A stretch of DNA of 64,000 nt. It comes from Deltaproteobacteria bacterium (GTDB lineage: Bacteria > Desulfobacterota > Desulfobaccia > Desulfobaccales > 0-14-0-80-60-11). The DNA lies in contig JASEFS010000004.1 of assembly GCA_030018495.1 (NCBI GenBank), positions 1-64,000 on the forward strand, given 5' to 3'. The position numbers and the translations under genes were made by a program. A model generated the notes under the pieces. That model did not search any database and had not been told where the DNA came from. It was given only the letters and a program-made list of their open reading frames with translations. Shown here one piece after another: positions 17,881 through 25,693 of this stretch (the stretch's first letter is position 1; each line of letters opens with the position of its first letter).

Positions 17881-17891
17881 GTCCGGCAGCT

Positions 17892-18533
17892 ATGCCTCTC
17901 GAAATCTGCGAAACCTTCTTCAGCATCCTGGGAGAATCCACTTATGCCGGCCTGCCGGCCTTTTTTATCCGCCTGGCCGGCTGCAATCTGCGCTGTTCCT
18001 ACTGCGATACGACCTATGCCTATGAACCGGGCCGGGTGCTGCCGGAGGAGGAGGTGCTGGCCGCCGCCCGGGCCCACCAGCCTCAATATGTCCTGGTCAC
18101 CGGCGGCGAGCCGTTGCTGCAAAGCGGCACTTTAAGGCTGCTCACCGCCCTGGCGGATGCGGGCTACACGGTGCTTCTGGAAACCAACGGCTCTCTTCCC
18201 ATTCACCGGGTTGATCCGCGGGTGCACCGCATCCTGGATGTAAAGTGCCCGGGCAGCGGCATGGCCGACCGCAATTATTGGCAGAATCTTTCTCTGTTGA
18301 CCGGCCGGGACGAAATCAAATTTGTCGTCTCCGACCAGGCGGATTTTGACTGGTCCCTGGACATCATCAGACAGCACCGCTTGGCCGAGCGCTTGCCGGT
18401 GCTCATTTCTCCGGTTTTCGAGAAGTTTTCCCCCCGGGAGGCAGCCCGCCTTATCCTGGCCGGCGGCCTGCCTCTGCGCCTCAATATGCAGCTGCACAAA
18501 TACATCTGGGGTCCGCATGCTCGCGGAGTTTGA
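17892..18533 (+). CDS. queE: 7-carboxy-7-deazaguanine synthase (radical SAM)
   Basis: 213 residues, normal for the short QueE class. It rearranges carboxy-tetrahydropterin to 7-carboxy-7-deazaguanine in queuosine synthesis. The radical-SAM cluster motif is C-N-L-R-C-S-Y-C (residues about 31-38), preceded by the substrate-binding E-T-F-F-S-I-L-G-E-S-T-Y-A-G. The SAM-binding V-T-G-G-E-P-L and the L-E-T-N-G-S block follow. The C-terminus H-K-Y-I-W-G is typical. No other queuosine gene is in view. It is likely co-transcribed with the HypA-like gene. Confidence 0.94.
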   Translation: MPLEICETFFSILGESTYAGLPAFFIRLAGCNLRCSYCDTTYAYEPGRVLPEEEVLAAARAHQPQYVLVTGGEPLLQSGTLRLLTALADAGYTVLLETNGSLPIHRVDPRVHRILDVKCPGSGMADRNYWQNLSLLTGRDEIKFVVSDQADFDWSLDIIRQHRLAERLPVLISPVFEKFSPREAARLILAGGLPLRLNMQLHKYIWGPHARGV

Positions 18534-18610
18534 CCTCGGGACAAAGGCGCAACAAACTCAGGGGAATTGCCGTCGGCAAGCCCAGGGTTTGACTTATTCC
18601 AAGGGCGGGC

Positions 18611-19036
18611 TCAATTGACGAGTTTTTTGGGAAGCCGCTTCTTGGGGGGCTTTTTGGCCTGACTGTGCCTGACCATAGTGAGCACCTCCCAGCCTTCAAA
18701 CGGCGCCAGCAGGCAGGCGTATATGCCGATCTCCATGGCTTCTTTGATTATATCCCGATGGTTTCCATGGGACTTGTCACAGAGAAGCACCACCCGGCAG
18801 TCAGGGCAGGCCACTTTGATCTTGGAATAAATGCCCGGCCCGTACAGCGGCACGGACTCACAATCCAGGAATACCGTGGCGTACTGGTGCTTTTTCAACA
18901 CCTGCACCAAGTCAGCGGGACCGCTTACCACGGCTGGCGCATAATTATGCTCGTGCAATAAATTTATCAAATAATCCCTGGTCTTGATGTTGCCCACCAG
19001 TAAGAACAGAGGGATATCTTTATTAGCAGGAACCAT
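18611..19036 (-). CDS. Degenerate receiver-domain protein
   Basis: 141 residues with the alternating beta/alpha pattern of a response-regulator receiver domain. The central phospho-acceptor Asp is kept in T-V-F-L-D-C-E (about residue 58). The acidic pair expected after the first strand is missing (F-L-L-V-G-N-I), and the conserved Lys-Pro of strand 5 is replaced by L-A-P-F. It probably cannot be phosphorylated in the usual way and may act as a pseudo-receiver. A short very basic tail (P-P-K-K-R-L-P-K-K) ends the protein. No output domain or kinase is adjacent. Confidence 0.65.
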   Translation of the reverse strand: MVPANKDIPLFLLVGNIKTRDYLINLLHEHNYAPAVVSGPADLVQVLKKHQYATVFLDCESVPLYGPGIYSKIKVACPDCRVVLLCDKSHGNHRDIIKEAMEIGIYACLLAPFEGWEVLTMVRHSQAKKPPKKRLPKKLVN

Positions 19037-19114
19037 AATTACATATACGAATGCCTGATCCTTTACTGGTTGTTTACCGCGGGCAGACAGCAGTTCTCCC
19101 CAGGGGCCGGCGCG

Positions 19115-19155
19115 AAAAAAGAAAAAAGCCCCACGTATTTTTTCAGGCGTGGGGC
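19115..19155 (-). terminator. Rho-independent terminator on the minus strand
   Basis: 8-bp stem GCCCCACG/CGTGGGGC around a 12-base loop. On the minus strand it is followed by TTTTTTCTTTTTT. It isolates the degenerate-receiver gene from the MBL-TPR gene upstream. Confidence 0.9.
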
Positions 19156-19384
19156 CATGTCAAATGACACAATTATGATTCTATCAGGAGGTCATTCAGC
19201 TTTATCAGATTGCAAGTTCCAAGCCAGTCACAATCATTGGAGGTTTGGGGGAAAATCCGCCCTTCCGCCTATTCCTTTCTGTATAGATTACGACCCAATA
19301 CCATAAAAAATTTTAAGAGATTCAATATTTCCCCTGCTTGTATCATATTCGACTTTTTGTCGAATTTCATACATGAAATCCCGG
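19156..19384. other. Non-coding gap downstream of the MBL-TPR gene
   Basis: AT-rich stretch between the MBL-TPR stop and the terminator. The only structure I see is a small hairpin ATTCGAC-T5-GTCGAAT at 19347-19365 without a following T run on the minus strand. No gene is supported. Confidence 0.45.
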
Positions 19385-20560
19385 CTAAGATTTGCCTTTG
19401 CTCAGTTTCTCCATTTCCCCTTTAAATTTCGTGGCAAATTCAGTCTTGAAGGCTTCCAGGTCCATGGCTTCATCCACCCGGCCGGACAGATAAAGGGCCA
19501 TACCCTTATAGACTTCCACTTCCTTAAGTTGGGGGTTGCGCTTGAGGGCATCCTCGAAGCAGGGCAGGCTTTCCTCGTAGCGGCCAAGCCCCAAAAGGGC
19601 GCAACCCTTGCCCATGAGGATATAAGGCTGCTCTTCGTCACCGGCCAGAATGGCGTTGAACACCTCCAAAGCCTCTTGGTTGCGGCCTAAATCATTGAGC
19701 AGGAAGGCCTTGAATTCTAAAGCCTTAGAATCTTCGGCGTTGGCCTTGAGTTCCTTGTTCACGTAAAACAGGGCTTCTTCCAGCAAGCCTTTTTGAGCCA
19801 GTTCCGCCGCCCCTTCCATTAAGGGCGTCTGGACCCCTACAACCTTTTTGATCAAGCCGTCATAGGTTTCTTCCACCACAAAGCGGCCGATATTGGGTGC
19901 AACGCCGCCATGCCCGGCCAGCACGTGCTCAATATCCAGCTTCAAAAGAGATCTCAACGCATATAAATAATGATCCAAGCGGCCGCCGGCTCCTTTGTCA
20001 TCGACCTCAGCAATGGCCAGCGGCATGACGGTGTCTCCCGAAAAAAGAGTCTTGGTGGGCGCATGATAGAAACTGAGACCGTCGATGGTGTGGCCCGGGG
20101 TGTAGATCACCTCAAAATCAAAGCCGCTCAGGTTAATGGTTTCCCCGCCTTTGAGCTCGGTGATGCGGTAGCCCAGGTCTTTCACGATTTGTTTGAACTC
20201 CACAGGCCCGGCCGCGTGCATGAAGACTTCCACGTCCAGCTGGTCAGCATAGCCGCGGTGACCGCGGTAGAGCTCAATGGCCCCCATGACGTGGTCATGA
20301 TGACCGTGGGTAAGGGCGATCTTCTTGATATCGGTGGGCTTGATGCCCATTTCGAGAAGCTGCACGAAGGCATGGTAATCGTTGCCCGTGTCAATGAAGG
20401 AGCAGTGCTCTCCCTGAAGCAGGTACATATTGGAAGAGAAATCATAGCCCAACAGGAACAGGGTTTTCTCGAAGAGCGGATTGGAAATATTGGTCAATTC
20501 GGCCACAGACTGCCACTCTTCCGAGCCTTGATGGCTGGGGAACCACACATCGTCGGTCAT
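19385..20560 (-). CDS. Metallo-beta-lactamase-fold hydrolase fused to TPR repeats
   Basis: 391 residues. The N-terminal MBL domain (about 20-225) has the complete two-metal signature T-H-G-H-H-D-H, a downstream P-G-H-T metal His, F-S-G-D-T for the bridging Asp, and a final A-G-H-G His. The C-terminal part (about 245-365) holds three or so TPR units, for example A-L-E-V-F-N-A-I-L and G-R-Y-E-E-S-L-P-C-F-E-D-A-L. It may be a thioester or glyoxalase-II-like hydrolase assembled with partners through the TPRs. A terminator at 20644 separates it from the CoA-transferase cluster; a TATAAT box at 20606-20611 may serve as its own -10. Confidence 0.85.
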   Translation of the reverse strand: MTDDVWFPSHQGSEEWQSVAELTNISNPLFEKTLFLLGYDFSSNMYLLQGEHCSFIDTGNDYHAFVQLLEMGIKPTDIKKIALTHGHHDHVMGAIELYRGHRGYADQLDVEVFMHAAGPVEFKQIVKDLGYRITELKGGETINLSGFDFEVIYTPGHTIDGLSFYHAPTKTLFSGDTVMPLAIAEVDDKGAGGRLDHYLYALRSLLKLDIEHVLAGHGGVAPNIGRFVVEETYDGLIKKVVGVQTPLMEGAAELAQKGLLEEALFYVNKELKANAEDSKALEFKAFLLNDLGRNQEALEVFNAILAGDEEQPYILMGKGCALLGLGRYEESLPCFEDALKRNPQLKEVEVYKGMALYLSGRVDEAMDLEAFKTEFATKFKGEMEKLSKGKS

Positions 20561-20643
20561 ATGCTCAGGTCTCTCTCAAGGGATTTTTACGGACGCTTAA
20601 GAATTATTATAAATTCCGTGGCAATGCAAGCATGCGGAGGGCC

Positions 20644-20686
20644 AAACAAAACCCGGCCCTCACCACTTTTGAGGGGGAGGGCCGGG
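20644..20686 (-). terminator. Rho-independent terminator ending the CoA-transferase cluster
   Basis: Perfect 10-bp stem CCCGGCCCTC/GAGGGCCGGG with a 15-base loop. On the minus strand it runs into TTTTGTTT. It begins 23 bases after the stop of the 144-aa gene. Confidence 0.88.
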
Positions 20687-20708
20687 GCAGTAAGCTTAGG
20701 TCGTCACC

Positions 20709-21143
20709 TTACGGCGCGGCGTAGGGCAGGTAGTAGCTGAGCTTCATCTTCCCGTCCGGCCACCACTTCCGCTGCTTGGTCTCACCGGGATAGATGTCGA
20801 TTATCCCTTTGTCGACACGCACGATATGCGTCAGTTCCACTTCGATGAAGTGAAACTCGGTGAGTTCGTACTTGGTGATGATTTCAGCGGGAATCAACAC
20901 CGCGTAGCCGGTCTCCTTGGAGGTGGACCATTCAAAGGTTTCGTTGCCTTCAAAAGTCCTCTCCTCTTTGGGGTTGATGACCGCCTGCAGTTTCCCCTGA
21001 ATCTTGTCACCGATTTGCACGTCGTAATCTTCATAGAGCTCATCGGGGAGGTAGAACCACAAGGCTCTGAACCCGGTTTTGACATAACCCCGCACGAGCA
21101 TAGGATCGAAGCCACACACACTTACACGACATTTTTCGGGCAT
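20709..21143 (-). CDS. Unknown protein of the CoA-transferase cluster (144 aa)
   Basis: 144 residues, not recognised. The sequence is rich in beta-strand patterns. Residues about 75-100 (A-V-L-I-P-A-E-I-I-T-K-Y-E-L) resemble the swapped-hairpin AbrB type strand-turn-helix, but this is only a visual likeness. Two Cys near the N-terminus (C5 and C10) and an aromatic C-terminus (W-W-P-D-G, S-Y-Y-L-P-Y) stand out. It is the last gene before a strong terminator and lies 60 bases after the preceding small gene, so it should belong to the same transcript as the CoA-transferases. Confidence 0.6.
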   Translation of the reverse strand: MPEKCRVSVCGFDPMLVRGYVKTGFRALWFYLPDELYEDYDVQIGDKIQGKLQAVINPKEERTFEGNETFEWSTSKETGYAVLIPAEIITKYELTEFHFIEVELTHIVRVDKGIIDIYPGETKQRKWWPDGKMKLSYYLPYAAP

Positions 21144-21203
21144 GCTTACTCTCCTATGGAAAACTTTAACTAGTAAGTCACTATGCCTTTTCCAGGACCC
21201 TCT

Positions 21204-21509
21204 TTAAAAAGGAGGGCCACTCTCGAGGCCGAGGTGCTCAGCCACCTCCAGGACCTGCTGGTAGCAGAAGTCCATGAACTGAGCCCCCTCCTCCCGGGTT
21301 ATATGTTCAGTTACAATCAGCCGCTGCACGTAGGGGTAGAGGTATTCCTCGATCTCGAACACAAACTCCCGGCACAGGAAGAAATAATCGCCTCCTCCTC
21401 CGGCAGGAGCTTGACGGAGATAATCCTCCTTCCAGAGCCCGATGCGATAGCGCAGGTGCTCGAGCTCCTCCACCCCGTGCTGGCGGACGACTTCAGGAGA
21501 TGGGCTCAT
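21204..21509 (-). CDS. Small helical unknown protein of the CoA-transferase cluster (101 aa)
   Basis: 101 residues, acidic and mainly helical, rich in Glu, Tyr and Phe; not recognised. It contains a short glycine run (A-G-G-G-G-D) that splits two helical parts: E-E-L-E-H-L-R-Y-R-I-G-L-W-K-E and a longer C-terminal set with R-E-F-V-F-E-I-E-E-Y-L. The start overlaps the end of the upstream gene by 17 bases, which implies translational coupling. It may be a structural partner of the neighbouring Cys-rich protein or of the CoA-transferase. Confidence 0.6.
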   Translation of the reverse strand: MSPSPEVVRQHGVEELEHLRYRIGLWKEDYLRQAPAGGGGDYFFLCREFVFEIEEYLYPYVQRLIVTEHITREEGAQFMDFCYQQVLEVAEHLGLESGPPF

Positions 21510-21726
21510 AGGCGTAGCACTTCTTGACTACATCATTCTCATGGATGCACCAATAATGCGGCCAGTGGATTTTCTTGCACCAGCCGATGATGTCGGCCGG
21601 CGGAAAACCGGAGCCTTTGAGCACCCATTTGAGGTATTTGCACTTCCAGCAGAGATGGTCGGTTTGTTTTTCTGGCGTCAACACATGGGCCAGAAACTCA
21701 GCCGGTGTCCTTTTCTTGTCACTCAT
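21493..21726 (-). CDS. Cys-rich small protein, glycyl-radical-enzyme small-subunit-like
   Basis: 77 residues with a GGAGGGGTGA ribosome site. Five Cys occur in the order C-W-K-C, G-W-C-K-K, Y-W-C-I-H and K-K-C-Y-A-Y-E-P. The spacing and the ending E-N-D-V-V-K-K-C-x-x-Y are reminiscent of the small [4Fe-4S] subunits of glycyl radical enzymes such as benzylsuccinate synthase (BssB/BssC) and 4-hydroxyphenylacetate decarboxylase (HpdC). That resemblance is by eye only. No glycyl radical enzyme large subunit lies in the window. A metal or Fe-S site is likely; the partner is unknown. Confidence 0.6.
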   Translation of the reverse strand: MSDKKRTPAEFLAHVLTPEKQTDHLCWKCKYLKWVLKGSGFPPADIIGWCKKIHWPHYWCIHENDVVKKCYAYEPIS

Positions 21727-21741
21727 GCGTCACCCCTCCGC

Positions 21742-22227
21742 TTACCAGTCTTTAACTTCGCCCTTGGCGATTTTCTCCTGATATTCCGCCCAGACCTCAG
21801 GAGAGAGCTTCTCGATGTCCCAGTAATAGCCGAAAGAGCCGGCCACTCCGGCGGAGGGCGGCTGCGGCCGCCAGCCTCTTACCGGCCTTCCCCGGACACT
21901 GAATTTCACCATGTCGGCCTTGCCCAGGTAGATATGCCGGGGCAGGCAGTGGTAAGGCCGGGTGCGGCCCTCGATGCCGGGCAGGTAATTGGAGTAGCCG
22001 TCGTTGGGCTTGTCGGCGTAAAGGGGCAGAATATCCGGCTTCTCACCGGGTTTCTCGTCGGGCCCCGAGTACATGTGCCCCTGGATCATGTGGATGTAAT
22101 ACACTGTGCCACATTCGGCGCAGGCGACTTTGCCTTCCCAGTTCCAGAAGCAGTAGGGGTCCAGATAATTCACCGTGTCGCAGGGCTTGCCGCCCACGTC
22201 TTTTTTGCACCAGATGATATCAGTCAT
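21742..22227 (-). CDS. Unknown zinc-ribbon-like protein of the CoA-transferase cluster (161 aa)
   Basis: 161 residues, not recognised. The N-terminal 45 residues hold five Cys (W-C-K-K, K-P-C-D, Y-C-F-W and A-C-A-E-C-G), consistent with a zinc ribbon or small Fe-S site. The middle is Pro/Gly-rich and the C-terminus is aromatic and acidic. A GGGGGTGA ribosome site precedes the ATG, 17 bases after the stop of the second CoA-transferase. The close packing argues for a role in the same reaction or in assembly of the transferase. Confidence 0.62.
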   Translation of the reverse strand: MTDIIWCKKDVGGKPCDTVNYLDPYCFWNWEGKVACAECGTVYYIHMIQGHMYSGPDEKPGEKPDILPLYADKPNDGYSNYLPGIEGRTRPYHCLPRHIYLGKADMVKFSVRGRPVRGWRPQPPSAGVAGSFGYYWDIEKLSPEVWAEYQEKIAKGEVKDW

Positions 22228-22244
22228 GGTCAGTCACCCCCACC

Positions 22245-23672
22245 TTAGAGGATACCCTTGTCATAGAGTTCCTGGATTTTGCTCATGGGCACACCAAGGA
22301 GCTCGTGGTAGATTTTGACGTTGTCCGCGCCCACGGGCCGCCACTGCCAACGGTGCCGCCTCGGGGTCTTGGACATCAGGCCGCAGCTGTAGCCGCTGTG
22401 GACCAGGATATCGCCGAAGAGCGGGTCGTCATTCCAGCGGACGGTGCCCCGCTGGCGGTAGTGCTCGCACTCATAGACTTCCCGGTCGTTCATCACCGGC
22501 GCGGCCAGCAGGCCGTTTTCCTTAAAGATGCGCACCACTTCGGAGCGGCTCTTGTCCGCGGCCCAATCCTCAATGGCCTTGTAGATCTCGATCTGGGCCG
22601 GGGCCCCGACGCGATCTTTGTGGGTCTTATAGCGGCTGAAGAGGTCGGGCTTCTTGATGATGTTGCACAGTTCCTGGAAGTCGGCGTCCTGGAAAGCGCT
22701 CAGCATGACATAGCGGGTCTCGAACTTGTCCTGCGGGTTCTGGGCGTCAGGAAAGTCGGTCTTGCCGGTCATGATGATGCCGTGCACGCAGAGCTGGGTG
22801 TCCCAGTTGCCCCAGCGCTGGCGGACGATGCCGAAGCGGCCGTACAGCGGCGCGGTGTAGCCCAGGCAGCGGGTGGCCGCCTGCACCTGGGAGAACTCGA
22901 TCATGGTGCCGAGTCCGGTCTTGCGGCGATAATGCAAGGCCGCCAGGATGCACACGGTGATCTGGGTGCCGGAGTACCAGTCGATAACCCAGTTGGTGGC
23001 CTTGGTGGCGTGGCCGCCGAAGTCCTCATGCGCACCGGTGACGCTGGCGAGACCCGCGTGGGCCTGCCCCAGGATGTCATAGGAGCCGCCGAACATCTTG
23101 GGGCCGTAGCCGAAGCCGCCGCCCCAGACGTAGATGAACCGGGGGTTTATTTCCATGAGGGTGCGGTAGCCCTGCTTCCAACGATCAAAGGTGCCGTGCC
23201 GGTAGCACTCAGTCAGGCCGTCGCTCATCTTCACCAGATTGTAGAACAGCCGCTTGGCTTCGGGCACGTGGTAGTCCATGGTGATGTAATACTCGTTGAC
23301 GTTGGCGTTGGTGAACCCCAGTCCGGTGCCGGTCATGGGCCGGGTGTCGTGCAGGGGATAGAGATAGGCCTCGTTGAAGGGGGAGGTGTGGCGCATGGGG
23401 TCGCCCATACGGGGCATCTCGACCTTGATGCACTCGGCGCCCAACTCCGCCAGGTTGGCCACGGAATGGGGCGTGAAGATGTACATCGTGGTGCTCAGCC
23501 AGCGGATGCCCTTCAAGGCCTCGGGCTTCACCATCTCGTTGCCCACGTCGAAGGCCTTCTTGCAGTACTCCTCGAAGGGAGCCTTCATCTCATCCAGCTC
23601 TTCCTTGCTCTTGGGCCCGGGAAGTTCGTCGAAGTCACAAACCTTGAGTTTTTTGATGTCTTCTTCAAACAT
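22245..23672 (-). CDS. Class III CoA-transferase, long form, subunit 2
   Basis: 475 residues; CaiB/BaiF (formyl-CoA transferase) family. Seen: the N-terminal [13 protein letters not shown] block that binds CoA in this family, and N-W-V-I-D-W-Y-S-G followed by [14 protein letters not shown], where the Asp lies at the position of the catalytic aspartate that forms the mixed anhydride. Ordinary members have about 400-430 residues, so this one is longer by roughly 50. Its start codon directly abuts the stop of subunit 1, with a GAAGGGGG ribosome site. A paired arrangement is known for succinyl-CoA:benzylsuccinate CoA-transferase (BbsEF), but those subunits are shorter and the substrate here is unknown. 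Confidence 0.88.
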   Translation of the reverse strand: MFEEDIKKLKVCDFDELPGPKSKEELDEMKAPFEEYCKKAFDVGNEMVKPEALKGIRWLSTTMYIFTPHSVANLAELGAECIKVEMPRMGDPMRHTSPFNEAYLYPLHDTRPMTGTGLGFTNANVNEYYITMDYHVPEAKRLFYNLVKMSDGLTECYRHGTFDRWKQGYRTLMEINPRFIYVWGGGFGYGPKMFGGSYDILGQAHAGLASVTGAHEDFGGHATKATNWVIDWYSGTQITVCILAALHYRRKTGLGTMIEFSQVQAATRCLGYTAPLYGRFGIVRQRWGNWDTQLCVHGIIMTGKTDFPDAQNPQDKFETRYVMLSAFQDADFQELCNIIKKPDLFSRYKTHKDRVGAPAQIEIYKAIEDWAADKSRSEVVRIFKENGLLAAPVMNDREVYECEHYRQRGTVRWNDDPLFGDILVHSGYSCGLMSKTPRRHRWQWRPVGADNVKIYHELLGVPMSKIQELYDKGIL

Positions 23673-25169
23673 TTAGATTACCCCCTTCGCCTTGAGTTCC
23701 CGAAGCTTCATGGGACCGTAGCCCAGGTATTTCTTGTAAACTTCCCCGTTGTCGTGTCCCAGGGGCCGGCCCAAAGACTTCACCCGGGCCGGGCTGCGAT
23801 GCTGAAAAGCGCCGCAGGACTCAGAGTACATCACGGTGCCGTACTGCTCGTCCTCAATAGTGTTGACCCAGGGGCGATATTTGAAGTGCGGGAATTCGGC
23901 TACTTCGTCAATGTAAAGCACCGGACCGGCGGCGATTTCGTATTCCATCAGCTTGGTTTCCGCCTCGATGCGGTTGATGTCCCGCAGCCACTTGGTGGTC
24001 ACGGTATAGGTCTTGATCAGGGCCTGCAAGGCATTCCGGGCCGCCATTTCTTTGAGCAGCGGGTCTTCATGAATGAGGCGCCCGAACAACGGCAGCTCCC
24101 GCTCAATGCACATGCCGATGCGGTACCACAGCCGGTCGGTCTGGCCGCCGATCATCATGTAACCGTCTTTGCAGGGGTTCCACTCGTACTGGTTCAGGTT
24201 GGGGTCCCAGGCGCCGGTTCTGGCCTTAATGGAGGCGTTGAAGCCGTACCAGGTGATATCGAAGTCCAGGATGTCCATGAGGGCTTCCGCCGCGGTGGTC
24301 TCGATGAACTGGCCGCCGCCGCCGAACTGATCACGATAGTACAGGGCCGCCAGGATATTAACCGCAGCCTGCTCGCCGGCCACATAGTCATCCAGCCACA
24401 CGCCGGAGCGCATGGGGTCGCCGCCTTTGCCGCCCCGGGGGCACTGGTCCGGCGGGAAGCCGGTGTTGGACACCCAGGCGTTGGCGCAGGCGCCGAAGGG
24501 CGACAGCATCCACTGCCCGTATTTGGAGAGCTCGTCCTTCATCGGACCCCACTGGCCCCGCTGGCCGATCCAGCAGTACACCAGGTTGGGGTTAAGCTTG
24601 GAGAGGTGGCGGTAACCCAGACCCAGGGAATCCATATAGCCCGGGGGATATTCTTCCACAATGACATCCACCAGCATGGCCAGCTTCTTGTAAATCTCCC
24701 GGCCTTCAGCGGTTTCAATATTCAAGGTGATGGACTGGGCGTTCCTGAGCTCATGGAGGAAGTCCAGGCCGCAAGGGGTGCCGGTGGCCGCGTCCTTGAG
24801 CATATACTCTTCCCGTCCAAACGGGGTGAGCTGCCGGGCCGGGTCGCCGGTGGGCGGCTCGATGTTGATGAATTCCATCCCCTGCTCAGCCAGGAGGCCG
24901 GTGCAGAACTTGTGGCCCATGCGCCACAGGCCCATGCCCAGCATTTTGAAGCCCTGAAGGGCCTCGGGTTTGTCAAAGACATAATCTAATCTCAGATTGT
25001 CTTCCAGGAATTGCCCAAACTCCTCCGCCTTCCGTTTGGCATAGACGTTTTTCATCACCCACTCGGGGTCCGGAGGCGGGGTTACGGGCCAGGGACGAAC
25101 ATCTGGCCCCATCAACGGCAGGGTATCGGCCCGACTGTTGATTTCAATGTCCCTTTTCTCTTTCGCCAT
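23673..25169 (-). CDS. Class III CoA-transferase, long form, subunit 1
   Basis: 498 residues from the ATG at 25169, which has a GGGAGG ribosome site; an in-frame ATG 15 bases upstream would place that site inside the gene. CaiB/BaiF family: [12 protein letters not shown] near the N-terminus, [12 protein letters not shown], and [10 protein letters not shown] followed by I-L-A-A-L-Y-Y-R. One of the two adjacent Asp is the candidate catalytic residue. It is about 70-90 residues longer than standard family members. First gene of a cluster with subunit 2 and four small proteins, behind a 524-base leader region and a sigma-54 activator gene. Confidence 0.88.
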   Translation of the reverse strand: MAKEKRDIEINSRADTLPLMGPDVRPWPVTPPPDPEWVMKNVYAKRKAEEFGQFLEDNLRLDYVFDKPEALQGFKMLGMGLWRMGHKFCTGLLAEQGMEFINIEPPTGDPARQLTPFGREEYMLKDAATGTPCGLDFLHELRNAQSITLNIETAEGREIYKKLAMLVDVIVEEYPPGYMDSLGLGYRHLSKLNPNLVYCWIGQRGQWGPMKDELSKYGQWMLSPFGACANAWVSNTGFPPDQCPRGGKGGDPMRSGVWLDDYVAGEQAAVNILAALYYRDQFGGGGQFIETTAAEALMDILDFDITWYGFNASIKARTGAWDPNLNQYEWNPCKDGYMMIGGQTDRLWYRIGMCIERELPLFGRLIHEDPLLKEMAARNALQALIKTYTVTTKWLRDINRIEAETKLMEYEIAAGPVLYIDEVAEFPHFKYRPWVNTIEDEQYGTVMYSESCGAFQHRSPARVKSLGRPLGHDNGEVYKKYLGYGPMKLRELKAKGVI

Positions 25170-25693
25170 GTTTCGGCCTCCCATTCAGCAATGTTGTTCT
25201 TCAAAGGGTCGAATCCAGTTCTTGCCGTCAGAAAGTGAAGACCGATTGTGTAATTCTTTTTAAAAATGGGCCTTCACGAGCCGATGTAATAATGCTTCAT
25301 GCCCCCCAAGATAAGATGATATGCGGGGAGCGGAAGGATTTTAACTCTCTCACCTCCTTTCCAACCAAATTGTTTTTACCGTTTTAGGTTTTTCACTCCG
25401 GTCGGCCAGACGCCCCGGGGCCCCACCACCGACGCGCCTGACCCTCCCGTACTGCATTACAAAAACCCTGCCATGAAAAGTTGTGACGCACCATAGCAGG
25501 TTTGACCACTGTTTTCAAATTGAATTTTAAAGGATTTTACGAAAAGTTTTGTTGCCAAGAATGCCAGCCGATCTGACGCAAATAGTTTTTCAAACTGTCC
25601 AGGATAAAGACTAAAGTCCCCGATGCAACAAAATATTCCTTTAAAAATAAGCTAGTTGAAAAATGTCCAAAATAAGACTCCCAATTTCTAAAT
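25170..25693. other. 524-base regulatory gap upstream of the CoA-transferase cluster
   Basis: No gene is supported. The gap is AT-rich towards the activator gene. A perfect anti-Shine-Dalgarno complement (AAGGAGGTGA on the minus strand, 25350-25359) has no start codon at a usable distance. Sites with the GG-N10-GC spacing of sigma-54 promoters occur at about 25294-25309 and 25453-25472 on the minus strand, but both match the consensus poorly. It presumably contains the promoter of the cluster. Confidence 0.5.

Noticed and set aside
19347-19365. Hairpin ATTCGAC-T5-GTCGAAT as terminator of the MBL-TPR gene
   Set aside because: No T run on the minus strand; a far better terminator lies at 19115-19155.
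22305-24989. 894-codon open frame on the plus strand opposite the CoA-transferases
   Set aside because: Low-complexity His/Gly/Val-rich shadow of two real CoA-transferase genes; no ribosome site and no domains.
25453-25472. Sigma-54 promoter for the CoA-transferase cluster
   Set aside because: GG-N10-GC spacing is present but the flanking bases match the consensus poorly; a second such site at 25294-25309 is no better.
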